The position numbers and the translations under genes are program-made. Positions 43,819 to 51,967 of a DNA stretch of 64,000 nucleotides are shown here, piece after piece. This DNA is from Chryseobacterium sp. CH21 (lineage in GTDB: Bacteria > Bacteroidota > Bacteroidia > Flavobacteriales > Weeksellaceae): NCBI RefSeq assembly GCF_004119445.1, contig NZ_QICI01000101.1, positions 1 through 64,000 of the forward strand, given 5' to 3'. The notes under the pieces were generated by a model, which saw only the letters and a program-made list of their open reading frames with translations, searched no databases and was not told where the DNA came from. Position 1 is the stretch's first letter, and every line of letters begins with the position of its first letter.

Positions 43819-46314
43819 ATGGAAAAGTTAAAAAACTATATCTACGGACAATGGGTAGAAGGAACCGGAACCGGAGTTCCTTTGTACAACGCCGTTACAG
43901 GAGAACAGGTAGCTGTTTCCGATACAGAAGGGCTTAATTTTGAACAGGCTCTAGACTACGGAAGAACCGTAGGATATAAAAACCTTTCTTCAATGACTTT
44001 CTACGACCGTGGGGAAATGCTGAAAAAAGTAGCTCTTTATCTGTTAGAAAGAAAGAAAAAATACTATGATCTATCATACAAAACAGGAGCTACTCACGTA
44101 GATTCATGGGTAGATATTGAAGGAGGTTTCGGAACTTTCTTTACCTATTCAGGATTGGCAAAAAGAATGCTTCCCAATACTTCATTTTGGGTAGATGGAG
44201 ACACTCAGAAAATTTCTGCAAACGGAACTTTCTTAGGAACTCATATTTTGACACCTAGCGAAGGAATTTCTGTACAGATCAACGCCTATAACTTTCCGGT
44301 TTGGGGAATGTTGGAAAAACTATCCACTTCCTTATTGGCGGGTGTTCCTTCTATTGTGAAACCTTCTCCTTTCGGATCTTATCTTACCAATGCGGTATTT
44401 CAGGATATGATTGAAAGCGGAGTATTACCTGAAGGAGCTGTGCAGTTAGTCTGCGGAGAACCAGGAAATATCTTAGATTATGTACAGGACGGAGACTCTG
44501 TATTGTTCACAGGTTCAGCCAATACAGGAAGAAAGTTGAAATCACTTCCTTCTATTGCAGGAAATGCGGTTCGTTTCAACATGGAGGCAGATTCCCTGAA
44601 CTGTTCAATTCTTGGATTGGAAGCAAAACCGGGAACTCCTGAATTCGATTTATTTATCAAAGAAGTTCGTAATGAAATGACAACAAAAGCAGGGCAGAAA
44701 TGTACTGCTATCAGAAGGATTATCGTTCCTGAGCATTTAATCGGTGACGTTCAGAATGCTTTGTCTAAAGCTTTGGATCAAACAAAAATCGGAAACCCAT
44801 TAAGCAGAGAAACCAAAATGGGATCTTTAGTAGGAAGACAGCAGTACGAAGAAGTTCTGAGAAAAGTAAATATTTTAAAATCAGAAACAGAACTTGTCTA
44901 TGACGGAAAACACGAGCTTGTAGATGCTAACTATGAAAATGGAGCATTTATGAGTCCGAAATTATTCCTGAACGACAAGCCTTTCGAAAAAAATATCTCT
45001 CACGATGTAGAGGCTTTCGGGCCGGTATCTACATTAATGCCGTATAAAGATGCTGAAGAAGCAGCTGCACTGGCAAAAAGAGGAAAAGGAAGTTTGGTAG
45101 GATCTATCATTTCTCTTGACGAGAATTTTATCGCAGAAACTTCCTGGAAAATGGCTTCTCAACATGGAAGAATCTTTGTACTGAACAGAGATAATGCCAA
45201 GGAAAGCACTGGTCACGGTTCACCGCTTCCTACCTTAATGCACGGAGGTCCTGGTAGAGCAGGTGGCGGAGAAGAAATGGGCGGACTGAGCGGTCTTCAT
45301 TTCTTCCTACAGAAAACAGCAATTCAGGGATCACCGGATGTGTTGAAAGCAATTACTAAGATCTATCAGCAGGGAGCAGAGAAAAAATTCTCAGATAAAC
45401 ATCCTTTCCAGAAATATTTTGAAGAAGTTGAAGTAGGAGACTCTTTAGAAACTGCGGGTAGAACAGTTACCGATGCAGATATCGTCAACTTCTCCAATGT
45501 TTCATGGGATCATTTCTATGCTCATACAGATGCTACAAGTTTAACGGGTACTATCTTTGATAAAACTGTTGCCCACGGATATTTCATCCTTTCAGCAGCA
45601 GCAGGATTATTTGTTTCAGGGAAAAAAGGGCCTGTTATTGCTAATTACGGATTGGAAGAATGTAGTTTCTTTAAACCTGTATACGCGGGAGATACCATTA
45701 CGGTGTATTTAACAGCAAAAGAAAAAATCAACAGAGGAGTAAAAGGAAGAAATATTCCTTCCGGTGTTGTAAAATGGCTGGTTGAAGTAGTGAATCAAAG
45801 AGATGAGGTCGTGTGTGTAGCAACAATTTTAACATTGGTGGCAAAACAATCTCCTTTCATTGATCTGAATGTGAAAAACGTTCAGAAACTATTGAATGGA
45901 TTAACGGAAAGTACTCCTTCTCTTTGGGGGAAAATGTCTCCACAGCAGATGTTAGAACATCTTGAGCAGGCGGTATTGGTGAGTTTTGGAGAGCCCGAAG
46001 CAGAAAAATGCTTTACTCCGGAAGAAAATCTTGAAAAATGGCAGGATTCTCTTTACAACCACAGAGCAATGCCAAAAGAATTTACAGCTCCATTCCTTCC
46101 GCAGGATGGTTCCCTTCCGGAACTTACCCATAAAAACCTGGAAGCAGCAAAACTGTCATTCATAGATAACGTAAAGAAATTTGTGATCTATTACAAAGAA
46201 AATCCACAGGCAGAACACATGAACTACGTATTCGGAAAACTCAACAAAGAAATGTGGGAACTGATGCACAAAAAGCATTTTACGCACCACTTCCAACAGT
46301 TTGGATTGATTTAA
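43819..46314 (+). CDS. paaZ: PaaZ bifunctional ring-opening enzyme fused to a DUF1569 domain
   Basis: An 831-aa protein in three parts. Residues 1-520 are an aldehyde dehydrogenase with catalytic Cys in TKAGQKCTAIRR. Residues 530-685 are a MaoC-type (R)-specific enoyl-CoA hydratase (NFSNVSWDHFYAHTD, VAHGYFILSAAAGLF) that opens the oxepin ring. The aldehyde domain then oxidises the product. Standard PaaZ ends near 680-690. The extra 145 residues (WGKMSPQQMLEHLEQAV, HKNLEAAKLSFIDNV, FGKLNKEMWELMHKKHFTHHFQQFG) look like DUF1569, a DinB-like four-helix fold with conserved His. Last paa gene, followed by a terminator. Confidence 0.94.
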   Translation: MEKLKNYIYGQWVEGTGTGVPLYNAVTGEQVAVSDTEGLNFEQALDYGRTVGYKNLSSMTFYDRGEMLKKVALYLLERKKKYYDLSYKTGATHVDSWVDIEGGFGTFFTYSGLAKRMLPNTSFWVDGDTQKISANGTFLGTHILTPSEGISVQINAYNFPVWGMLEKLSTSLLAGVPSIVKPSPFGSYLTNAVFQDMIESGVLPEGAVQLVCGEPGNILDYVQDGDSVLFTGSANTGRKLKSLPSIAGNAVRFNMEADSLNCSILGLEAKPGTPEFDLFIKEVRNEMTTKAGQKCTAIRRIIVPEHLIGDVQNALSKALDQTKIGNPLSRETKMGSLVGRQQYEEVLRKVNILKSETELVYDGKHELVDANYENGAFMSPKLFLNDKPFEKNISHDVEAFGPVSTLMPYKDAEEAAALAKRGKGSLVGSIISLDENFIAETSWKMASQHGRIFVLNRDNAKESTGHGSPLPTLMHGGPGRAGGGEEMGGLSGLHFFLQKTAIQGSPDVLKAITKIYQQGAEKKFSDKHPFQKYFEEVEVGDSLETAGRTVTDADIVNFSNVSWDHFYAHTDATSLTGTIFDKTVAHGYFILSAAAGLFVSGKKGPVIANYGLEECSFFKPVYAGDTITVYLTAKEKINRGVKGRNIPSGVVKWLVEVVNQRDEVVCVATILTLVAKQSPFIDLNVKNVQKLLNGLTESTPSLWGKMSPQQMLEHLEQAVLVSFGEPEAEKCFTPEENLEKWQDSLYNHRAMPKEFTAPFLPQDGSLPELTHKNLEAAKLSFIDNVKKFVIYYKENPQAEHMNYVFGKLNKEMWELMHKKHFTHHFQQFGLI

Positions 46315-46328
46315 TTCATAATAATGAT

Positions 46329-46368
46329 AAAATTTCCCCTTCAGACTAATACTGAAGGGGATTTTAAT
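46329..46368 (+). terminator. Terminator of the paa operon
   Basis: Stem CCCCTTCAG / CTGAAGGGG flanked by A-rich and T-rich runs, right after the paaZ stop codon. Confidence 0.88.
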
Positions 46369-46409
46369 TTGGCAGAAAATACTTAAATTCATACCTATTC
46401 TTTTAAATC

Positions 46410-47123
46410 ATGAAATTTTTTAAAGTTTTCCTTTTAGCTCTACCAGTTTTCCTTCTTTTTTCTTGTTCCGGAAATCCGAAACCTGATAAAGAAGGCTATT
46501 TTTCTGAAGAAAAATTTGTTGATAGTTTGAATGCTGGAGTAAAAGGAAAAACCAAAGTTGAATTTGAGAAATTCAGGCATACAAGTAACGGAGATGTATT
46601 TGTGTCAATTAATTTTTATAAATCGGAAAAGAAGTGGGTAAAAGGTGAGAAAACGGATGTTGACATCTGGCGACTGACAAACAGTTTTAAATTCGATAAA
46701 GATGGAGTATCTGATATGGATGTTCAAATTGGTGATTTCAATAATGATGCATTTAACGATATAACCTACCAAAGTGCTATCGCTGGAAGAGGAGGAAATA
46801 TAGTGATGACATTATTTGTTTATGATCCTGAGAATAAAGATTTCATCCACATCAAAAACTCTGAATCTTATCCAAACTTAACTTATAATCCAAAATTAAA
46901 TTGTATTAATTCACTGATTTTAACAGGCTCTACCATCACATCCTTTCTTACAATCAGAAAAGACTCTCTGCAGGAATTTGCCAGAGTGGATGTTTCCGAT
47001 AAAATTGTGGTGGAAGAAAAAGACTCTACAGGTAAGTTTAAGATTATTGAAGAAAAGCCATTCAAGGGAAATGATGAAGACTTTTATAAAACTTTTAGAA
47101 ATTACAAGCCTTTAGAATATTAA
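46410..47123 (+). CDS. Lipoprotein with FG-GAP-like Asp-rich motif
   Basis: A 237-aa lipoprotein. Signal peptide with lipobox LFSC (Cys19). A central MDVQIGDFNNDAFNDITYQS resembles the calcium-binding DxNxDxxxD pattern of FG-GAP and XAC2610-type proteins. The C-terminus is charged. No enzyme motif is visible. Monocistronic, after the paa terminator. Confidence 0.82.
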   Translation: MKFFKVFLLALPVFLLFSCSGNPKPDKEGYFSEEKFVDSLNAGVKGKTKVEFEKFRHTSNGDVFVSINFYKSEKKWVKGEKTDVDIWRLTNSFKFDKDGVSDMDVQIGDFNNDAFNDITYQSAIAGRGGNIVMTLFVYDPENKDFIHIKNSESYPNLTYNPKLNCINSLILTGSTITSFLTIRKDSLQEFARVDVSDKIVVEEKDSTGKFKIIEEKPFKGNDEDFYKTFRNYKPLEY

Positions 47124-47258
47124 TAATTTTATTCTTTATTTAATTAAGATATTCATGTTTTCAGTTAGTTATGTTCTTTTTTAATTAAAAATGATTAACT
47201 TTAATAGGCGAAATCCGAAAAGCATATAGAGTAGGAGAGAACATCAAAACTAAACACT

Positions 47259-47420
47259 ATGAAAAACTTAAAAAAACTTTCAAGACATGAGTTGAGATCT
47301 CTTAAAGGAGCCGGACCAAACTGGTCTTGTGCCCTTAATCCTTGCCCTCCCGGAACCTGTTGTCTTCCTGGAAGATGGCCAGACATTGCAAGAGCATGTT
47401 ATATATGTGCCGATTCTTAG
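47259..47420 (+). CDS. GG/GA-leader Cys-rich bacteriocin-like peptide
   Basis: A 53-aa small gene. The leader MKNLKKLSRHELRSLKGAG is the flavobacterial bacteriocin-like leader, here ending Gly-Ala rather than Gly-Gly. The mature part has six Cys (24, 29, 34, 35, 47, 50) and contains CPPGTCC. Residues 29-35 match the peptide at 26578-26730 position for position. Followed by its own terminator. No exporter is adjacent. The nearest upstream gene is 136 bp away. Confidence 0.85.
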   Translation: MKNLKKLSRHELRSLKGAGPNWSCALNPCPPGTCCLPGRWPDIARACYICADS

Positions 47421-47444
47421 ATTTTTTAAATTTAAAACAATATA

Positions 47445-47485
47445 TAAAGCTGTAATTCGCAAAGAATTGCAGCTTTATTTTTATA
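47445..47485 (+). terminator. Terminator of the second Cys-rich peptide gene
   Basis: Stem AAAGCTGTAATTC / GAATTGCAGCTTT (one mismatch) followed by ATTTTTAT. Confidence 0.82.
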
Positions 47486-47567
47486 ATCTTTTGTTAAAAA
47501 CTCTTTCCTGTTTGATGTCCTTAGATTTATTCATTATTTTCAAACTTAAAATCAATTCAAAAAAATA

Positions 47568-48338
47568 ATGAACGAAAGCTGGATGCAAAAATGGGAAGAA
47601 GTGAAAAATATTCTGGTGTGTCCTACAGATCTGGAAACATATTTTACTTCTGATGAAATTCTGGGGCTGAAAATGGAGACAATGAAAATTGGAAATGTTT
47701 CTCTTCCATCCGGAAAAGTGGTGGTAAGAGATCCATTGGTTTCTTTGAATGCCAATCAATCACCTTATTTTATTCAGGCTCCGAAGGGGGATTTTCCTGT
47801 CTCTATTGCTGTGGTAAAATCTGAAGACTGGGGGGAAAGGTATGCGGTTGTAAAAGTTGAATTTACTAAAGAAAAGCCTGTTGTTTACAGAGAAGCATTG
47901 GTTGGGATTGAAGAATTAGAGGGAGTAACTGAAGACGATTTTTTTGGTTTTGAAGTGGATGCTGGTTTAGGTTGTATTGCGGATAAAGAAGTGCTTCCTT
48001 TTGTAGATCAATTTGTTGATGAAATAAATGTCGACAATGTTTATGATGATTATTTCGCTGAGCTTTTTTCACAAAGCTATAAAGATTATCCCAACAATCA
48101 GAGAGAAGCAGGAGACTGGATCAACTGGACGGTTCCGAATAGCAATTATCAGATTCCGATGTTTGCTAGTGGCTTTGGTGACGGCAGCTATCCTGTTTAT
48201 TTTGCTTATGATGAGAACGGAGAGATATGTGGTTTATATATTCAATTTATTGATATTGAATTGGCTTTAAGTGAAGAAGATGAAGATGAGGATCTTGACG
48301 ACGATCAACCTGAAAATTTTATTTTTTCTAAAAACTAA
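47568..48338 (+). CDS. DUF4241 domain-containing protein
   Basis: A 256-aa cytoplasmic protein. DUF4241 features include LPSGKVVVRDPLV near residue 50, RYAVVKVEFT, FGFEVDAGLGCIAD and a C-terminal PVYFAYDENGEICGLYIQF. The last 25 residues are very acidic. The function of the family is not established. It ends 2 bp before the glycosylase gene, so the two are probably cotranscribed. Confidence 0.85.
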   Translation: MNESWMQKWEEVKNILVCPTDLETYFTSDEILGLKMETMKIGNVSLPSGKVVVRDPLVSLNANQSPYFIQAPKGDFPVSIAVVKSEDWGERYAVVKVEFTKEKPVVYREALVGIEELEGVTEDDFFGFEVDAGLGCIADKEVLPFVDQFVDEINVDNVYDDYFAELFSQSYKDYPNNQREAGDWINWTVPNSNYQIPMFASGFGDGSYPVYFAYDENGEICGLYIQFIDIELALSEEDEDEDLDDDQPENFIFSKN

Positions 48339-48340
48339 AT

Positions 48341-49027
48341 ATGAATACAACTTTTGCAGATCATGTCATAGAATTCAATAAAAACCTGAGTTATACGGGA
48401 AATTTACCCGAAGGTTTTGACGTTTTAAATCCGTATCTGGATAATCCTGAAACCATGATAGCTATGCAAAAGTTTTATCATCAATATTATGATGATACAA
48501 TCCGCAGAAAATTTATCATTGGAATCAATCCAAGCCGCCACGGAGCAGGCGTTACAGGTGTTCCGTTTACCGATACAAAAAGGCTTGAAAGTATTTGTGG
48601 AATAAAAATGAAATCTGCCCATACGCATGAAGTTTCTTCAGTTTTTATGTATGACATGATTGAAGAATATGGTGGCGCTGATCTTTTCTACAAAGATATT
48701 TATATCAATTCTCCATTTCCACTGGCTATCGTAAGAAAGACAAAAAACGGATGGCTTAATGCTAATTATTATGATGACAAAATGCTGTTCGAAGCGGTAA
48801 AGGACTTTATGATTGAATCTTTGAAGAAGCATATCAGTCTTAATATCGATATATCAGAGGTTTTTATCCTTGGTAAAAAGAATGCCGATTTTATTTCAAA
48901 ATTAAATAAAGAAGCAAAATTATTTGATACGATGACCGTCCTGGAACATCCAAGATATATTCAGCAGTATAAATCAAAAGAAAAACAACTTTACATAGAC
49001 AAGTATATTCTGGCATTGAAAAAATGA
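48341..49027 (+). CDS. SMUG2-type uracil-DNA glycosylase family protein
   Basis: A 228-aa member of the uracil-DNA glycosylase superfamily, SMUG2-like. Motif 1 is IIGINPSRHGAGVTGVPFTD, which includes the water-activating Asn, and motif 2 is EHPRYIQQY with the His-Pro pair. SMUG2 enzymes excise deaminated bases in base excision repair. Length normal. Follows the DUF4241 gene by 2 bp. Confidence 0.9.
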   Translation: MNTTFADHVIEFNKNLSYTGNLPEGFDVLNPYLDNPETMIAMQKFYHQYYDDTIRRKFIIGINPSRHGAGVTGVPFTDTKRLESICGIKMKSAHTHEVSSVFMYDMIEEYGGADLFYKDIYINSPFPLAIVRKTKNGWLNANYYDDKMLFEAVKDFMIESLKKHISLNIDISEVFILGKKNADFISKLNKEAKLFDTMTVLEHPRYIQQYKSKEKQLYIDKYILALKK

Positions 49028-49028
49028 C

Positions 49029-49055
49029 GAAATCCCTTCTTGGAAAGGGATTTGT
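49029..49055. terminator. Terminator after the SMUG2 gene
   Basis: Stem AAATCCCTT / AAGGGATTT with a short loop, starting at the stop codon. Confidence 0.75.
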
Positions 49056-49112
49056 CATTCATGAATTAGAATCTTTATGGGGAATGTGGAACTTATGCGA
49101 AGTTTTATAAGA

Positions 49113-49934
49113 TTAGTTTTTAATTACCTTGGTAGATTCCGTTGCTGTTTTGATAATATAAACTCCTTTAGGAAGCTCTGAAATATTGACTTCATTATTT
49201 CCCTTCTGAGTTTGTAATGTTTTCAGAGTTTTACCGTCCAGACTGTAGATTTTAGCTTCACTTGCTTTTTCAGTAGTGATAGAAATAGGTCCGTTGGTTG
49301 GGTTAGGATAAACAGTCAGGTCTTTTTTAATGCTTTTAGACTCTGAAGTACCTAATACCAGATTGGTGTCTTTTACCCATGTGAAAGCATCAAGAGCTAC
49401 ATATCTGAAGGATCCTCCTACAGTTAGTTGTAGTTCATCAATAATGATGTTAGAGTAGTTTTGACCATTTAAGTTGGTGAGATCAAGGAGTGTGTATCCG
49501 TTCGTGGTTCCTAAGCTTGTTGCGAAACCAGTGGTTTTTGTTTGGGTAAATTTGGTTACTCCGCTGAGTTTTCCGGTTACAGTCAGTGTTCCACTTACAT
49601 TGAGATCCAGATTCAATGCTGAAAGATACATCCAGAATCTGTTTACCTTAAATAAATTTGAAGTAGTTTTAATACTGAATGATGGTGGAGACTGCGTGTC
49701 GTTGGAATTATCAATATATCTGTTGTCATTTGCTGTTCCACTCCACCCGGTTCCCGGGTAATTTCCCTGAATGTCAAAAACACTTACATGTGAAATGATA
49801 TTGAAAATGACACCATTATCGGTGAAGCTGGTACTTCCGTTCGATTCCGTTTCAAATTGCTCTGTACTGGTCTGCCCGAATGAAAAAATTGAAATGAGCA
49901 GACTACAAATTGTTAAAAAAGTAGTGCTTTTCAT
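49113..49934 (-). CDS. T9SS type A sorting domain-containing secreted protein
   Basis: A 273-aa secreted protein. Signal peptide about 1-20 (ISIFSFGQ). A beta-sandwich (about 25-190) resembles jelly-roll or carbohydrate-binding modules without a clear family match. The C-terminal 70 residues are a type A T9SS sorting domain (VYPNPTNGPISI, KIYSLDGKTL, ISELPKGVYIIKT, STKVIKN). It should cross the outer membrane by T9SS and be released or anchored. Monocistronic. Confidence 0.92.
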   Translation of the reverse strand: MKSTTFLTICSLLISIFSFGQTSTEQFETESNGSTSFTDNGVIFNIISHVSVFDIQGNYPGTGWSGTANDNRYIDNSNDTQSPPSFSIKTTSNLFKVNRFWMYLSALNLDLNVSGTLTVTGKLSGVTKFTQTKTTGFATSLGTTNGYTLLDLTNLNGQNYSNIIIDELQLTVGGSFRYVALDAFTWVKDTNLVLGTSESKSIKKDLTVYPNPTNGPISITTEKASEAKIYSLDGKTLKTLQTQKGNNEVNISELPKGVYIIKTATESTKVIKN

Positions 49935-49970
49935 GATTTTTGTTTTAAATGTTAGGTTATTGTATGAATA

Positions 49971-50522
49971 TTAATCCCTTGGTGGATAAATCCCTTCCAC
50001 ACATATGATATAATTTAAGCCAAGATAAGGAGGCATATTATTCACAGGTATATTTTGCCCTACAAAGGCGATGCTTTGATTATTAATAACCGTATCAGGG
50101 TTCGCATCATTCACGAAACTAGATACTACATTGAAATCCCTTCCCACTTGTGTTCCTGAGATAGCAATGGTTGAAGTAGCTGTAGGAGTTGATGAATTGG
50201 CATTCTTATTCGCTACTTTAAGCTGAAATCCGGCACCTACACTTGGAAGATTTGATGCTAAAAGGGTATTTTGTGTAGTACCTGCTGTTACACCCAAAGG
50301 ATAAAATTGGTTGGCATTTACATTTCCTGCTCCTATAGCCATACGCCCTTTTAAGTTGGGTAAAGCAAAAGTAGTGATACCGTCTCCACCATAAGTGGTT
50401 CCTAGAATAGAGAATAAAGCTGAATTTCTTGAAATAGCTATTAAGCTTCCGTCGCAAAACATCCAGCCTCTAGGTGCGAAATTTCCTGCAAATAATTTTA
50501 CGATTCCAATGTACTCGTCCAT
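49971..50522 (-). CDS. Tail-collar (MdpB-like) phage tail protein family member
   Basis: A 183-aa protein with the phage Tail Collar domain at the N-terminus (MDEYIGIVKLFAGNFAPRGWMFCDG, ISRNSALFSILGTTYGGDG, FALPNLKGRM). Bacteroidota have many such stand-alone proteins, often called microcystin-dependent protein-like. The C-terminal half is Asn/Thr-rich and beta. No other phage gene lies in the window, so this is not a prophage remnant by context. Role unknown. Confidence 0.88.
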   Translation of the reverse strand: MDEYIGIVKLFAGNFAPRGWMFCDGSLIAISRNSALFSILGTTYGGDGITTFALPNLKGRMAIGAGNVNANQFYPLGVTAGTTQNTLLASNLPSVGAGFQLKVANKNANSSTPTATSTIAISGTQVGRDFNVVSSFVNDANPDTVINNQSIAFVGQNIPVNNMPPYLGLNYIICVEGIYPPRD

Positions 50523-50751
50523 GATAATAAGTTTTTTTAGTTGTAAATTTTCTTACTCTCTTATAGGTTTTTCAGATACCACCTTTTGGTTATTAATTCT
50601 TAGACCAAAGGAACAACTAATAACGTTGGAGTACTAGAGTAGAAAATACCAAATTGAAGACTCCGTATTTCTACGTAAAGGATATCTTATGGAATGATTG
50701 TATATAATGGAAATTGTCTGTTTTAAGTTTCTCAGAAAGAGTGGTATTTCG

Positions 50752-50759
50752 TATTTTTG
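50752..50759 (+). promoter_or_regulatory. -7 promoter element of the enoyl-CoA hydratase gene
   Basis: TATTTTTG, matching TAnnTTTG, 22 bp before the ATG at 50782. Confidence 0.45.
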
Positions 50760-50781
50760 TAAGAATCCAATAAAAATAAAA

Positions 50782-51546
50782 ATGAGCGAATTTGTAGCAT
50801 CAGAAATTAAAAATAATATTGCCGAGATCACTTTCGGAACACCCAAAAGCAATTCCCTTCCAGGAGCAGTCTTAGAAAAACTGGCAGAAACAATCCTTCA
50901 GGAAGGAGCAAAAGATGAAGTGAAAGCCATTCTGGTTAAAAGTGCAGGAGAGAAAGCTTTTTGTGCAGGAGCAAGCTTTGATGAACTTTTAGCGATTGAA
51001 GAACTGGAGGCTTCCACGCAATTTTTTGGAGGTTTTGCAAAAGTTTTAAATGCAATGAGAAACTGTGGGAAAATTGTAGTGGTAAGAGTTCAGGGAAAAA
51101 CAACAGGAGGTGGAGTAGGAATTGCCTGCGGAGCAGACTATTGTTTTGCAACAAAAGACTCAGCATTAGCCCTTACGGAGATCAATCTTGGGATAGGACC
51201 TTTTGTAATCGGGCCTTATGTAGAAAGGAAAATAGGAAAATCACAATTCTCTGCAATGGCTATTGATGCAGACTTCAGATCTGCCGATTGGGCGGAGCAG
51301 CATAATATTTACCACTCCGTTTCTGAAAATATTCAGGAGATGGATGAAAAATTGGAAAAGTTTTTACAGACTTTAGCCTCAAGAAGTAGTGATGCCTTAG
51401 CATTAATTAAAAAGGTTTCATGGGAAGGTACAGATCATTTCAATGAATTGATGCCTGCAAGAATTCATATGAGTGCAAGTCTTATCCTTGAAGATTCTGC
51501 AAAGAAAAATATTGAATCTATTAAAGAAAGATTGAGAGTAAAGTAA
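50782..51546 (+). CDS. Enoyl-CoA hydratase/isomerase family protein
   Basis: A 254-aa crotonase-fold protein. Oxyanion motifs KAFCAGASFDEL and GKTTGGGVGIACGADYC; second catalytic region LTEINLGIGPFVIGPYV. The position of the first catalytic Glu (crotonase Glu144, in GGGxEL) is Gly here (GGGVGI), and the second keeps a Glu (TEINLG). It may be an isomerase or a hydratase with altered mechanism. Start chosen at MSEFVA after the -7 element; the longer frame overlaps the promoter. No paaF is in the paa operon, but this gene lacks the usual PaaF features. Confidence 0.85.
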   Translation: MSEFVASEIKNNIAEITFGTPKSNSLPGAVLEKLAETILQEGAKDEVKAILVKSAGEKAFCAGASFDELLAIEELEASTQFFGGFAKVLNAMRNCGKIVVVRVQGKTTGGGVGIACGADYCFATKDSALALTEINLGIGPFVIGPYVERKIGKSQFSAMAIDADFRSADWAEQHNIYHSVSENIQEMDEKLEKFLQTLASRSSDALALIKKVSWEGTDHFNELMPARIHMSASLILEDSAKKNIESIKERLRVK

Positions 51547-51594
51547 TTTTCCTCTTAAGTGATGAAAGAATAGCGGTTTTTAATCCACATATAG

Positions 51595-51628
51595 ACCGGA
51601 GAAACAAGAACGTTTCTTCGGTTTTTTT
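51595..51628 (+). terminator. Terminator after the enoyl-CoA hydratase gene
   Basis: Perfect 11-bp stem ACCGGAGAAAC / GTTTCTTCGGT with a 6-base loop and seven T. Confidence 0.9.
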
Positions 51629-51967
51629 ATGTCTTATAGTATTTAAATCACTTATTTCATTAGAATCATTTTGAAATTTCATGATCCTTGTTGTTGGATT
51701 GATTTATTTTGGTGTTTTTGCTTTTTATTGTGTGTTTTTGTTAATTAAAATGTCTTTTTGGCTTAAAATAAATATTAATTTAACTGTATTTAAGTTATTT
51801 TATTCTTTTTAAAAATCTATATTAACCAAATTTTAACATATTTTTTTAATAAATATATGAATATTGGTTAAAAATTTAAATCAATTGAATTTAATTAATT
51901 GAAACGGGATTTTCTTTGTGTTTTTAACGGTTTTTATTACATATATTTGCTGAACTACTGTTAAAAT
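51629..51967 (+). promoter_or_regulatory. AT-rich upstream region and promoter of the SusC/SusD pair
   Basis: 339 bp without a gene. A -7 element TATATTTG at 51942-51949 with TTTG at 51915-51918 (spacing long, 23 bp) precedes the susC start. A TTAAC-N6-TTAAC pair at 51822-51837 resembles the operators at 4481 and 15122 but stands 105 bp upstream of the -7 box; in such AT-rich DNA it may be chance. Confidence 0.45.

Noticed and set aside
49971..50522. Prophage remnant, suggested by the tail-collar protein
   Set aside because: No other phage gene, integrase or attachment repeat nearby; such stand-alone tail-collar proteins are common in Bacteroidota.
51822..51837. TTAAC-N6-TTAAC pair upstream of susC as a third member of the two-component regulon
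   Set aside because: It lies about 105 bp upstream of the promoter rather than 22 bp, in DNA so AT-rich that the pair could arise by chance; kept only as a note in the region entry.
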